Assembly (NCBI GenBank): GCA_963971575.1
Contig: OZ020611.1
Location: forward strand, 5,592,882 to 5,656,881
DNA length: 64,000 nt
Source of the DNA: Liopterus haemorrhoidalis
Lineage: Eukaryota; Arthropoda; Insecta; Coleoptera; Dytiscidae
Direction of reading: 5' to 3'
Shown here: in pieces, positions 34,566 through 45,721 of the stretch
Position numbering within the stretch: the first letter of the stretch is position 1
Layout: every line of letters starts with the position of its first letter
Position numbers and translations under genes: made by a program
The notes under the pieces: generated by a model
The model's database searches: none
Told to the model about the DNA's origin: nothing
What the model saw: the letters and a program-made list of their open reading frames with translations, nothing else

Positions 34566-35512
34566 ACTGGAACATATGTTTTAAGTTGAAACAGTACCAG
34601 AGCCCCTAGTACAATATTTGACCACCAGACTGCGTATCCGAGATTGTCAGTTCTCAATACACCACGTCACTGCATTACGTGCGCGTAGACGCAGTAAGCT
34701 GTCAGTCCACTCGTTTCTGTGCAGTGTGTTGTTTCGAAAATGTGCGGACCATAACCTTATTATTTGTAGTTCTAACACTAATTAAATTCATATTTTTATT
34801 TTAACTAGCATAGCCAATAAAGCACTTTATGAGCTATTAAATCCATAATATTTACTAAGAAATATTATTTGGTGATATAAATACTGCCAAAAGATGCCAT
34901 ATTCTACAGATTATTCATAAATGGTTGATAGGCGTTTTAATTTCCCACTCATTGGATTAATTTTAAACTATGTTAAACTTACAAAGGCAAATTATGAGAA
35001 ATAATTTCAAATTCGTTGTCTATTACGTATCTCCGATCGAAAATATGCTTCAATAACAAATATTACGTATTGTATAGATCTGTCAAAACCATCACGAATC
35101 TAAAATCACTTTGCATACATTTGCTATTGTTCATGTGGTTATTTTTTTGCTTACCAATGATATATATAAAAGAGGCAATAAAAAAGCCTTTTCTGATAAT
35201 AAATACACTGGAAATTGATAAAAACGCAAAAATAAATATTCAAACGTCAGTGTTAAAATATATGATGGACGTTTATGGTCAAATGTGTTATGCATAATTC
35301 ATTTCTTTGGTTTATTTAAGCGGAAATAAACGAGATTTAGTTTTTTTTTTTTTTTTTAGTTTTAAGTCACGGAAACAAAGCTTGCTTAGGTTATTTCATG
35401 TTGGCATTAAATATTAAATGAAATTTTAGCGGAACTAGATTTTTAAATCTAATAACTTTTACCAGCTTATTGAAGCTTTTGATAATTTTGTTAAGAAAGA
35501 GCCAACTTCAAT

Positions 35513-35705
35513 ATACCATAAGTTAAAAAAGTAAGGGTTGGCTATGGAAAAATAAAATAATGTCCGCTGCAAGCTTTAGAATTAATTAACTGTCATCACT
35601 GTTGTTTTTGTCATCAGTTATTTGTTGTCATATAAAGCTTGCAATAGACATTATTTTATTTTTCTATAGCCAACTTTTGTAATTACTTTTTAAACTCATG
35701 GTATA
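35513..35705. repeat. Palindromic MITE-like repeat
   Basis: Two inverted arms share TACCATAAGTT/AACTCATGGTA-type ends, GTTGGCTATGGAAAAATAAAATAATGTC and GCAAGCTTTA with a short spacer containing TGTCATCA motifs. It is immediately followed by the MITE at 35718. Confidence 0.65.
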
Positions 35706-35717
35706 AAATGTTAGGTA

Positions 35718-36124
35718 CAGTCTGTTCCAAACGGTTAAGCGGAACTAAATGGGAATTTAGTTCTTTTAGGTTGTCACGAGAAGGGACCTTGCTTGGGTTA
35801 TTTCATTTTTCATGTTGGGATGTCAAAATTTAAAATTCCAACAATGAAACCATGGAAACGAATGACATATGTCAAATTTAAATATTTTTTTTAGATATTT
35901 TAATGACAAAAAAATAAATAAATGGGAAATTTGTATTAAGAATGACACAAAAAATCAAAATATAAAGAAAATGACATTTTAAAATGATATTAACCTTAAC
36001 CAAAAAATGGTTATTGTAAGTATGATTTACAAAGCTTAAACAAAACGGCCGAAAGGCACGATTTAAACGATGAAAGTAACTAGATTGCAAAATCTAGTTC
36101 CGCTTAACCGTTTGGAACAGACTG
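35718..36124. mobile_element. MITE with inverted GTTCCAAACGGTTAAGCGGAAC ends
   Basis: Inverted ends of 28 bp beginning CAGTCTGTTCCAAACGG mirror at 36097-36124, with TA duplications at 35716-35717 and 36125-36126. The 407-bp interior is AT-rich and non-coding. Related partial copies lie at 19968-20185, about 4690-4800, 35420-35480 and in the tandem unit at 41041-41770. Confidence 0.88.
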
Positions 36125-36520
36125 TAGTGACAACTTAAAAAAAAAAAAAATTGCATTTAAATCCGCTTGAAGGTTTGGAACAGCGATTGCTTTATATAGT
36201 GATAGTTATTTTATTTATACCTACCTTAAAATCTATATATTATTTACATACAGTTGAATTTAATTAATTATCAAATATTTTGATTGATGTTGAAGCTTCG
36301 TCTCAAATCTTCTTTTCTCTCTAAGACGTCCTCCGTCCATTTCGTTCTTTGCCCTGATTCTCTTGTTCCTTCTTTAAATTTCATTTCTCCACAATTCTTC
36401 ATTATATGCTCCAAGGTTTCTCTTTCCTCTCCACACATCCTGCATATTCTTTGTTCATCCGTTGTCCAGTACTCATTTTCTCTTTCCTCAATGCCGCACT
36501 TAAATATTGCCTTCTTTTTT

Positions 36521-36567
36521 AGGGTTTTGTAGGTATGACCAAAAAACCCTTATACCGTCATTTTGTC

Positions 36568-36637
<70 letters not shown>

Positions 36638-37443
36638 TCGGTAAAAATTGTAGCCAAACGGCTAAACCTAGAGAGTTGAAATTTGGCATGCTTATACAAC
36701 TCTTGGACCCGCACATAGGAAAAATACTAAAACATCTAAAAAACATACCCCCCTAAAAATATAAACAAATATGTGCTCATCGAAAACAAAAATATTTTTT
36801 TTAAATTCTGAGTAGGGTATCAAATGAAAGCCCTTAGTACGTGGATTAACGATCACATTTTTATTTTGGCAAAATAAATTATTTTGATGCGATTGTTGCC
36901 AAAAATGTGCAAAAAAATTTTGTCCCACACCCTGTAGCCCAGATGGTTTAAACTAAAAATCTAAAAAAATTCTAAGTAATGTATATTGGTGTGAACCGAA
37001 ATAGTACAACAGGAATTTTTGACCAGATTATATTTTTGGAAAATAACGCAATTTTTGTGGTTTTTGGTTCACAAAGTACAAAAGTTATACCAATGTAAGA
37101 CACTCACATGCATGGCGTGCGATGGCAACATGCGTTAAGGCACTCTTAAACTGGCTGGAAAACGAAGGGTTTCGAGTTCGAGTACGGAGTGAATTTTATT
37201 TTTTCTGTTTTTTTTTTGCATTTTTATTATGTTGAGATTATTTTGTCAAAATTCTAGTTATATTTTGACAAATGTTGTATTTAATTTTTAAGAGCGTAAA
37301 TTTAATAACCAGTCTTATTATATGATTAACAGACGATAAATTATTTTAAAAATATCGTTCATTTTGCCGTGATTACTACAAAGTAAAATTTGTCCTACAC
37401 ACTCAGCATACCGCCTTCACTTATTATATACCTGCGAAATCCT
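36521..37443 (+). repeat. Family A repeat, copy A3 with long (GTCT)n
   Basis: Same structure as copy A2: AGGGTTTTGTAGGTATGACC start, (GTCT)n at 36568-36637 (about 17 units), the TTTGGCATGCTTATACAACT block, a tRNA-like segment at 37111-37189 and an ATACCTGCGAAATCCT end followed by TGTGAATATTCACA. It is so similar to A2 that the two must share a recent common source. Frames that look open across the array are microsatellite translations. Confidence 0.85.
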
Positions 37444-38543
37444 GAAATGTGTGAATATTCACACTTCACATCAATTTTTTAATCCATTACTTTGGTTTTT
37501 GAAATACTCGGGTATTTGCGTGGTCCAAGTTTTCTTGTATTTGCTGTTATACCTCAATTTTTTTTACCTCTCACTTCTTTCTTGTCCTTGGATGTCCCTT
37601 ATTCTATCTATTTCTAGTGTCACATCTTGTCCTTCCGACCTCTTTCTTGATATTTCCCTAGTGTAGTAGCCATTATGCTCAAAACTTTTCCTTCTTTTTG
37701 CTTCCCATCTGGATTGCATTTTTCCTTGTATCTCTTTTCTCTATTTCTGTCTTCCCACTCATACAATACAGCAAGTTTTTTTCTGGATGTCTCATTATCC
37801 ATTTTCGAATTTAATGGCTCTTTTTGTAGCTTCTATTCTGATGTTGTCTAATTTCACTTCTTCTAATAAAATTTACTCCGGTGAGCATTTGTCTGCCCAA
37901 CATCCATTTGATGTATTTATTTTGCATCACTTCTAATTTTTTCTGGTCTTCTCACTCCTATATTTCATCGCAATAACAGCCTATATATAGGGTATTTCAA
38001 ACTTATATAGTTTTGTTACTGAAGCCACAAGATATATATATTTTCATATTCTATTTTAATACTTTGCTTGCTTCTGGGCAATAAACTATGATGTAGGTTT
38101 AGGATGTTTCCGATGTTGTATCTGAGATAATATTTTTTCTGAGTTTAATTAAATAACTGTTTGTTTTGTGACCTTTATTCAATTTAAAAGTATCCGCATT
38201 ATATTTATGAAACCTTTAAATTTTAACTGAGCTCATTTTGAAACATAAATATTCATAAATATAATTGAATATTGTTGACAAAAGATAAAAGTTTTATTTA
38301 AAATTTTTAAGTGAAATGCAGTGCAACCCATATATTATACAAAGAATTATAATTGATGAAATATATGTATAAAAAAATATATGAGGTTTAATAAAGAAAT
38401 TCGCGGACTATTGTCATAAAAATTAATTAATAATTAAAAAAAAAAGATATTTTCAAATATTTTAAAAAATTATTTTATTACAGTCTGCTTACTATAGTTT
38501 CGATTCTGTCAGAATCATTTTCAAATCCTGAAAAATTGTTATA
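37444..38543. other. Neurobeachin intron, non-coding
   Basis: No feature is supported. A plus-strand pyrimidine-rich stretch occupies 37490-37960 and may be old transposon 3' sequence. Confidence 0.35.
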
Positions 38544-39964
38544 CAGTGAATTTATTTTTTAATGCAACATGTACTATGTCATTACCATGGATACAGTTTT
38601 TGACAGCAATATAAATCGTGTTCATTTTCATTTGCAACATAGAAAAAACCATATTTACTAGCAAAATCAAAATATTTTATTGAAAATACTAATAAAATAA
38701 ATAAATAAATATATAAATAACTAATAAAAACTTATAATAAATATTCAAAAGTTTCTCCGTTTACTTGCATACAAAATGTTAAGCGATCATAAAAATGATT
38801 CAAAACATTCAGCAATTGCTCTTGAGGTATATTGTTGGATGCTTGAACAATTTCGTCTTGCAGTTCAGCAACATCCCTAAGTTCTCCATTATATACTTTT
38901 ACATTATATATATTTTTTTTATTGGGGATATTTAAATTGGCCTTTAAATCATTGAATGCCAAATCCGAATATCTCGCTGGCCAAATCATCGACCCTCCTC
39001 TTCCAATCCAACTATTTGGGAAAGTTCTATGTAAATATTCTTATTAATATTAACTATTTTAGAATAATAGACTTCTGCGCCATCATGTTGAAACCATACT
39101 TGTCCATTAATATTCAGGTTTCGCAAAGCAGGTAACATTTGGTTTTGCAAAAGGGCTAGATATTTTACGGCATTAAGGTTTTAATTAAAAAAAAAGGCCC
39201 TATAATATTGGTTCCTATTATCCCTGCCCAAACATTTAATTTTTGCGGCCTTTGAGTTCGGGAGGAATGAAACAAATGTAAATTTTCTCGACTCCAGTAC
39301 CTAAAATTTTGTCTGTGCACTTCACCATTTAGAGTAAATGTTGCTTCGTCAGTAAATAAAATTCTTTGAAGCATTGTTGGGTCGGAATTAATTTTTTCAA
39401 ACATTTCAAAACAAAAATTCATACGTACTGCTGCGTCCCTTTCTAACAATTCTTGATGATTTTGAAATTTGTATGATCGAAACTTTTCTTTTTTTAAGAA
39501 GTTAAAAACAGATCCCATACTGACACTAACGGTTCGTGCAATTGATCTTAAAGTATTTTGATTGTTTTCTTCCACTTGTAATAATATTTCCAACTGCTTC
39601 TCTTCTGCAAGCACGTGGGATGTTGTTCTTTTTTTATTATGTTTTTACTTAAGACATCCTTCGCGATGAAATTTATTAACTAGTCTTGAAATTGTAGAGG
39701 GATTTGGTATTGACCGATCTGGGTAAGTTGCACTAAATACAGCAGAAACTTCGCTTAGACTCATTTGGGAGTTATACCAAGTTACCATCATTATTTTTTC
39801 TTCATCTGTATACATGTTGATTAATTTTTAAATCAGCAATGAGCAAAAGTATAAACACTAATTGTCTATGTTGCAAATGAAAATGAACACGATTTATATT
39901 GCTGTCAAAAACTGTATCCATGGTAATGACATAGTACATGTTGCATTAAAAAATAAATTCACTG
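38544..39964 (-). mobile_element. Mariner-like element with inverted ends of about 100 bp
   Basis: The first 100 bases or so, from CAGTGAATTTATTTTTTAATG to GTTCATTTTCATTTGCAACATAG, recur as an almost exact inverted copy at the right end (39864-39964). TA duplications flank at 38542-38543 and 39965-39966. The element is 1421 bp and holds a broken transposase on the minus strand. Long ends this well matched suggest a young insertion in the neurobeachin intron. Confidence 0.92.
38732..39815 (-). pseudogene. Mariner-like transposase relic with DUF4817-type helix-turn-helix
   Basis: From the ATG at 39815 the minus strand reads MYTDEEKIMMVTWYNSQMSL, an N-terminal helix-turn-helix of the kind called DUF4817 in insect transposases, then a stop and a second helix region (SIARTVSVSMGSVFNFLKKE). 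The first catalytic aspartate is in RILFTDEATFTLNG and the second in QVWFQHDGAEVYYS. The region of the third is frameshifted and reads WPARYSDLAFND, where related enzymes have WPARSPDLTPLDF-like sequence. The C-terminus ends at 38732. At least three frame breaks inactivate it. Confidence 0.85.
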
Positions 39965-40122
39965 TATGTAGATTAGATCTTGATTAAAACCTGGTATTTC
40001 ATGATTGAGCTATGTACTTAGATCTTAGAATTAAATCTATAAAAAATAACGTGGAATACTTGTAATTTTACTTTAATTATACTTTAAGTGAAGGCGCTAT
40101 CTCAACTTTAAATGTGTTACAG

Positions 40123-40179
40123 AGTCAATTCCGTTTTGACAACGAGTGTCACATCAGCTTGCCGGACAACCACAAAAGG
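40123..40179 (+). CDS. Nbea: Neurobeachin micro-exon (19 codons)
   Basis: A 57-nt exon in phase 0 between ACAG and GTGAGT, encoding SQFRFDNECHISLPDNHKR. It lines up with the vertebrate segment between the ConA-like domain (ending GPGYK) and the VLYDGKL segment, where the equivalent peptide has a similar length. The larger open frame around it is read-through into the intron. Confidence 0.92.
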
Positions 40180-40761
40180 GTGAGTGGCGAAGGAGCCGAA
40201 GCACTCAGCATGCAGGACACTGTACCCGTAAGATTGCATTGTTTTGTTTTGTTCATTTCCTTTAATCGTTATAAGCACGCACTATATTTACCCTCCCCCC
40301 AACCACACCCCCAGCCTCTATCTAGTGATCTAGCGATATCGCTAGAGCGTTCATAGCGACGAGATAAGACGAGGAGCGGATTTGAGGATGACAGCGACCG
40401 CTTATGGATGAGTAATAGTCGGTTTTTGTTGTGATTAGATGTTTTGCCGAGTAGTTAAAGCCTTAGATTATTGATATTATTTTCTTGTGTTTCATTGATA
40501 TTAGTTTTGGTTTTAGTTATAACCTTGACATTTCAGTCACATTATTAAATAGTTTTGTATATATACTGTATCTCAGAAATTAATTATTGTAATATTGAAT
40601 TAGAACTGTCACTTTTATATGCAATAAAACAGATATAGATAAGTTACAGAAATGTCAAAATAAGGCCCTATGAGTAATATTAAAATGTGATAAGTATGCA
40701 AGTATTATGTCTATGTTAAAGGCGATGAACTGGCTAGATATCAGTAGTTATGTTGAATTTA

Positions 40762-41020
40762 GGCCCGGTCTTTCCACCTTCAGATAAAGTTCCAGGTAAC
40801 TATCTGACAGATAAGGTTATTTGTAACTTCATCTGCTGAATAAATGTCAATACCAGTCAGTGAATCCAATACGTCAGTCTCATTATACATTAGATAACTA
40901 TCCAATAGATACGTTTGTATAGAAAGAAGGGATGACATTTACTCAGCAGATGAAGTTACAAATAACCTTATCTGTCAGATAGTTACCTGGAACTTTATCT
41001 CAAGGTGGAAAAACCGGGCC
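40762..41020. mobile_element. MITE with inverted ends of about 90 bp
   Basis: Arms begin GGCCCGGT and share AAAGTTCCAGGTAACTATCT and AGATAAGGTTATTTGTAACT, in inverted orientation around a 70-bp centre. TA flanks both ends. Length is 259 bp and it is non-coding. Confidence 0.85.
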
Positions 41021-41040
41021 TAAAAGTATTAACATTTATT

Positions 41041-41706
41041 TATAAAATACTAAAAAATGTGGTACCTGCTTATCTAAGAATTAGAATAAAAAACTATGTA
41101 CTTTGAAATAGTGGAAATATTTTTGGAGTATTTTTTTCTAAGTTAAATTGTTAAATGAATAAATTGAAATTTATGGATTTTCAAGAAGTTTCCTTTGTTT
41201 TTCTCAATACTGTATGACAAAAATTTTAATACATTTTTCCATATTTTGAAGACAAAAAAATAAGCAAATGGGAAATTTTTATTAAGAATGACAAAAAAAT
41301 AAAATGCAATGAAAAGGACATTTTATAATGACAATCAGTTTAAACTAGAATTTGCAGTGTGAGTATGATTTACAATAAAATACTAAAAAATATGGTACCT
41401 GATTATCTAAGAATTAGAATAAAAAACTATGTACTTTGAAATTGTGGAAATATTTTTGGAGTATTTTTTTCTGAGTTAAATTATTAAATGAATAAATTGA
41501 AATTTATGGATTTTCAAGAACTTTACTTTGTTTATCTCAATACTGTATGACAAAAATTTTAATACATTTTTCCATATTTTGATGACAAAAAAATAAGCAA
41601 ATGGGAAATTTTTATTAAGAATGACAAAAAAATAAAATGCAATGAAAAGGACATTTTATAATGACAATCAGTTTAAACTAGAATTTGCAGTGTGAGTATG
41701 ATTTAC
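41041..41706. repeat. Tandem duplication of a 333-bp unit
   Basis: The unit from TACTAAAAAATGTGGTACCTG to GTGTGAGTATGATTTACAA at 41048-41380 repeats at 41381-41713 with only a few base differences. Part of the unit (AAATGGGAAATTTTTATTAA to GAGTATGATTTACAA) matches the right part of the MITE at 35718, so the duplication involves a degenerate MITE copy. Confidence 0.88.
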
Positions 41707-41932
41707 AAAGCTTAAACAAAATTACCAAAAGTCCGAATTAATAGATAAAAATTACTAGATTTCAAAACTATAGTTCCACCTTAGATTAAGGAACGAAAAG
41801 TAGTTTTTTTTTAATCGTTTCTTTTAACACAATATTAACTCAATTATCAAAAATGAGCTAAAATGTTCTTGTGCCACACCCTTTGACACGTAGGAGTTAA
41901 ACAAAATATCTGAAAAAATTATAGGTAATGTA

Positions 41933-42836
41933 ACGGGTGTTTTTTTTAGAGGTATAGAACTTTAAGTTGGCATTACTGTTCAAGATGGCGACCGATTTAA
42001 CAGCTGTCAAGTGATTTATTCTCAGTTTGGTTTGGCAATTCATCATGAATAGACTCACGCCTGAACAACGCTTGCAAATAGTGCAATTTTATTTCGAAAA
42101 TAATGGTTCTGTGCGGAATACGTATCGCGCACTACGTCCATTTTATCGTCGACAAAATCGTCCATCAGAGCAGTTAATTCGATTAACCATGGAACGTTTT
42201 CGCACCACGATTACTCTTATTGATAACTCGCATCCCCAGAGACGCCGTACGGTGCGTACAGAAGAAGCTATTGGTACTGTAGAGCGTACTGATGACCAGA
42301 ACGTTACAGTCAATGGTGATCGGTATAGAGCCATGATTACTAACTTTTTCATTCCTGAATTGAACAGCCATGATGTCCAGGAGCTGTGGTTCCAACAAGA
42401 CGGCGCAACATGTCACACAGCTCGTGCCACAATCGATTTATTGAAAGACACGTTTGGTGACCGCCTAATTTCACGTTTTGGACCTGTGAATTGGCCTCCA
42501 AGATCTTGTGATTTAACACCGCTGGACTACTTTCTCTGGGGCTATGTAAAGTCATTGGTCTATGCGGATAAGCCACAAACGCTTGACCATTTGGAAGACA
42601 ACATTCGCCGTGTTATTGCCGATATACGGCCACAAATGTTGGAAAAAGTCATCGAAAATTGGACGTCCAGATTGGACTACATCCGAGCCAGCCGTGGCGG
42701 TCATATGCCAGAAATCATATTTAAAATGTAATGCCACAAGATTATCTTTCGAATAAAAAAAAATTCATGTCAATCGAATAATCCATCGTTGTTTTATTGC
42801 AATTTAAAGTTCTATACCTCTAAAAAAAACACCCAT
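41933..42836 (+). mobile_element. DD41D (rosa-type) mariner, internally deleted, perfect inverted ends
   Basis: Inverted ends GGGTGTTTTTTTTAGAGGTA, continuing to about 31 bp, match exactly. TA duplications are at 41931-41932 and 42837-42838, and the element starts AC and ends AT. At 904 bp it is shorter than a full element of about 1.2-1.3 kb. It sits inside a family A copy, giving a precise empty-site reconstruction. Confidence 0.92.
42045..42731 (+). CDS. DD41D mariner transposase, internally deleted but still open
   Basis: From the ATG at 42045 (MNRLTPEQRLQIVQFYFENN) the frame stays open for 228 codons. It has the first helix-turn-helix region, then a deletion junction near 42290 (GTVERTDDQ joined to NVTVNGDRYRAM), then LWFQQDGATCHTARATIDLL and WPPRSCDLTPLDYFLWGYVK. 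The last two catalytic aspartates are separated by 41 residues, the DD41D (rosa) signature. The second helix-turn-helix and the first catalytic aspartate are lost, so it cannot catalyse transposition, although the frame is intact. It might still bind ends or be a repressor; that is inference. Confidence 0.88.
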   Translation: MNRLTPEQRLQIVQFYFENNGSVRNTYRALRPFYRRQNRPSEQLIRLTMERFRTTITLIDNSHPQRRRTVRTEEAIGTVERTDDQNVTVNGDRYRAMITNFFIPELNSHDVQELWFQQDGATCHTARATIDLLKDTFGDRLISRFGPVNWPPRSCDLTPLDYFLWGYVKSLVYADKPQTLDHLEDNIRRVIADIRPQMLEKVIENWTSRLDYIRASRGGHMPEIIFKM

Positions 42837-43300
42837 TACATTGATCTGAGCCGGAATCGTAGAAAAGGAATTTTCGAAAATATTGCAGTTTTTGTGTTTG
42901 TGAAAATTAATTGTTTTTTAATTAGTGTCTACACTAGGGCTAATAATGTTATAAATTTTTGTATTTATGGTTAAGGTAGGATATGTCTTAACAGCTGACA
43001 ATCGAGTTTATGTGTGTAAGGAGCGCCTAGTGTTATACGCCATGATTCAACCTATTGCTTTAATTAGTTTAGTTTTTGTTTTTAAGGTATCAAACATTAA
43101 TAAATCAGTTTTAGTTATGAAATTCTAATAAATTAAATACACATTTTAATAGTGAAAAATACGTTTTTGAAATTGAAAAAAAAAATGATGCCATCTACCA
43201 ATATATTTTTTATTAATTTAATGAAGACTTAGATACGAAGTAAATGCTAAAACGTCTTTCTACTGTACCGACGCTTATCTGACTACGTGGTTACACGTAC

Positions 43301-43654
43301 GAAATCCTAAAAAGCCGTTCATAGCTAAATGCTTTCCCTAAATCGGGTATTAAACTTAATATGTTACAACAGATATAACACTAGGCACTGTTGTAGACCG
43401 TTAAATTTAAATAATTATGTGTATTTCAAGATTACATAGTTTACTTCTGAGATACATTGAATGCTACCGAAGATATCGTTTATTTTAAACTTAGTTTCAA
43501 ATAGCTATTATTCACTAAATTTGCATCTCCAGTAAATTTATTTTGCACTTTTATTTAGTTTACTCATTATTTTTCAGCAATTAGTTATTTAGGATTAGTA
43601 GTGAATGCATCAACGAGTTCTATTGGATATTCTACAATAATGAATGTATTGCAG
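43301..43654. other. Intron end before exon 43655
   Basis: AT-rich with no feature except the acceptor GTATTGCAG at 43646-43654. Confidence 0.5.
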
Positions 43655-43847
43655 GTGCTTTACGATGGTAAATTATCGGGAGCGATAGTTTTCATGTACA
43701 ATCCTGTTGCCACGGACAGCCAGCTCTGTCTGCAGAGCGCACCAAAAGGCAATGTTTCATATTTTGTCCATACGCCCCATGCGTTGATGCTACAAGATGT
43801 GAAGGCGGTCATAACCCACTCCATACACAGCACTTTGAACTCTATAG
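43655..43847 (+). CDS. Nbea: Neurobeachin exon (VLYDGKL segment)
   Basis: Exon of 193 nt between ATTGCAG and GTTTGT. It begins [20 protein letters not shown], then [13 protein letters not shown] and ends [20 protein letters not shown] plus NSI and a split glycine. The segments VLYDGKL and [16 protein letters not shown] are near-invariant in neurobeachin and its paralogue LRBA, at the entry to the DUF4704 region. The donor GTTTGT is unusual (no A at +3) but the phase and the downstream peptide fit exactly. Confidence 0.95.
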
Positions 43848-44804
43848 GTTTGTATTTTTTTATTTTGTTTAAAAATCATCTGAGGAAAAAACATCTGAGG
43901 AAAACTGTCATACTGTCTGAAAATTATTAAATATGTTAATATAAAATATGCGCGTAGATTGTGCCCATGCTATTCAATTGATCAAAATCAAACATAAATA
44001 CAATATTTTAATCTGTTATTACTTAATCAACGTAACCACAATTCAGTATTAACAATAATCACATCAACTTTGTACAGAACAAAAAAATTCTAGACTGCCA
44101 GAAACGAATGAACATTTTAAAAGCTAGTGGCCACCATGAATGGGACGCGGATAAAAAAAACCCTCATTTCTCTATATAAAGCCATAATAAGAGCAAAACT
44201 GGACTACGGGAGCATTGCTTACGGAACCGCATGCAGAACAACACTCAAAATACTTGACTCAGTGCAAAACCTTGCCCTGAAAATAGCAACAGGTGCTTAT
44301 AGGACAAGCCCTGTTATTAGCATTCGGAATGAAACAGGAGAAGAGGCATTAAAGAATAGGAGATCAAAACTTCTACTAATATACGCGCCTAGCTATAAAT
44401 TCGTCTCATCCTACATACCAATCAGTATACTAGAATAAGTCATCGAACAAACTAATACCCAAAACAGAAACACCCATCTAACAAGACATCACCAATACAC
44501 TCGGCCAACTTAACATAAACCTTCCTAAAATAGAGAAAGCTACTCATCTAACTACACTACCATGGACAATAAAACTCCCAATAATAGACCTAACACTCCC
44601 AAATTACGATAAATCAAACAGTAAATACAGACAAGAGTTCAAAAATCTATGCGAAACGTTCCATCCGAACACAGACTATATATATACCGACGCCACCAAA
44701 AGAAATAACGAAGTCAAGATAGCCTACATCCACAATAACACAGTTAAAAGCTTCCAACTTCCAGCCACAGTTTCCATCAACACCGCTGAAATTCAAAGCA
44801 TATA

Positions 44805-45721
44805 CAAGGTGTCTCAAAAGAAATTTTATATTTAGTGGATCGATTAAAAAAAAAGTAAGCCGTATATAGAAAAAATGTTTATTAATTATTAAAATACACT
44901 TTTTGGGGATTTATTTCTTAAAAATAATATCGTCTAAATGTAGACCCTCGCGTTCTCGGCACTCATTTAATCGAACAGTAAAATTACTTATGACGTCTCG
45001 GCAGGTGGACTCAGGGATGGCTGCCATTTCGTGACGGATATTTTCTTTCAAATGCGCCAGTGAAGTCGGTTTATTGGCGTAAACTTTAGATTTAAGATAA
45101 CCCCATAGGAAAAAGTCCATAGGGGTTAAATCTGGACTGCGTGGAGGCCAATTTATGTCACCTCTCCGCTCAATCACCTGATTTACGAAATTAAGCCTCT
45201 GACTGGCATCTTGGGGCTTTAATTCTTGCACCAATTGAATTTTGTAGGGGTGCAGCTTTAGGTCTTTGTGCATAATGCGATGTAATGATGATCTATGCAC
45301 ATTTAAAGCACTTGCGCGCTTCCGAATTGAAAGGTTCGGGTCGTCACGAACAGACTGATTAACATTCTCCACGTTTTATACCGTTCTTGATGACCTAGGT
45401 CGCCCGGATTTTGATTTATCCAGCGTTGTACCAGTCTCTTCAAACTTTTTAACCCAATGTCGAATGAGAGGAATGCTTGGCGCATCATTTAAGTGGCGAA
45501 AACCTCGAATACTGCAGAATTTTCTACGCGCTACAGTCGCCGAATCACCGTTTTTGTAAAACTCTCGCACGCATAACGCACGGTCTGCTCCCGAGAAACG
45601 CTCCATAGCGACTTCATTCCCAAGAGCCAGGCTACCGATTGACATAACCCCCGCGCCCCTCGGATACGTTGCGTTCACGCAGTAAGCTAAATAAATATAA
45701 AATTTCTTTTGAGACACCTTG
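44805..45721 (-). mobile_element. DD41D mariner copy 1 (lacks catalytic core)
   Basis: Inverted ends CAAGGTGTCTCAAAAGAAAT, continuing to about 30 bp, with TA duplications at 44803-44804 and 45722-45723. The element is 917 bp. Its flanks and end sequences are almost identical to copy 2 at 50529-51263, but different internal parts have been lost. Confidence 0.93.
44911..45606 (-). pseudogene. DD41D transposase, N-terminus and C-terminus joined
   Basis: From the ATG at 45606 the minus strand gives MERFSGADRALCVREFYKNG and HWVKKFEETGTTLDKSKSGR. A frame break near 45376 is followed by NVHRSSLHRIMHKDLKLHPY and KPQDASQRLNFVNQVIE. The sequence then jumps to RRGDINWPPRSPDLTPMDFF with the last catalytic aspartate and ends LHLDDIIFKK. 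Both DNA-binding helices remain, while the first and second catalytic aspartates are deleted. Confidence 0.88.

Larger units (their letters stand above)
41786..43300 (+). repeat. Family A repeat, copy A5, interrupted by a DD41D mariner
   Basis: The sequence up to 41932 and from 42837 onward matches the interior of copy A4, for example AAAAATTATAGGTAATG before the insertion and GATCTGAGCCGGAATCGTAG after it. Removing 41933-42836 and one TA restores a continuous match. Confidence 0.75.
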
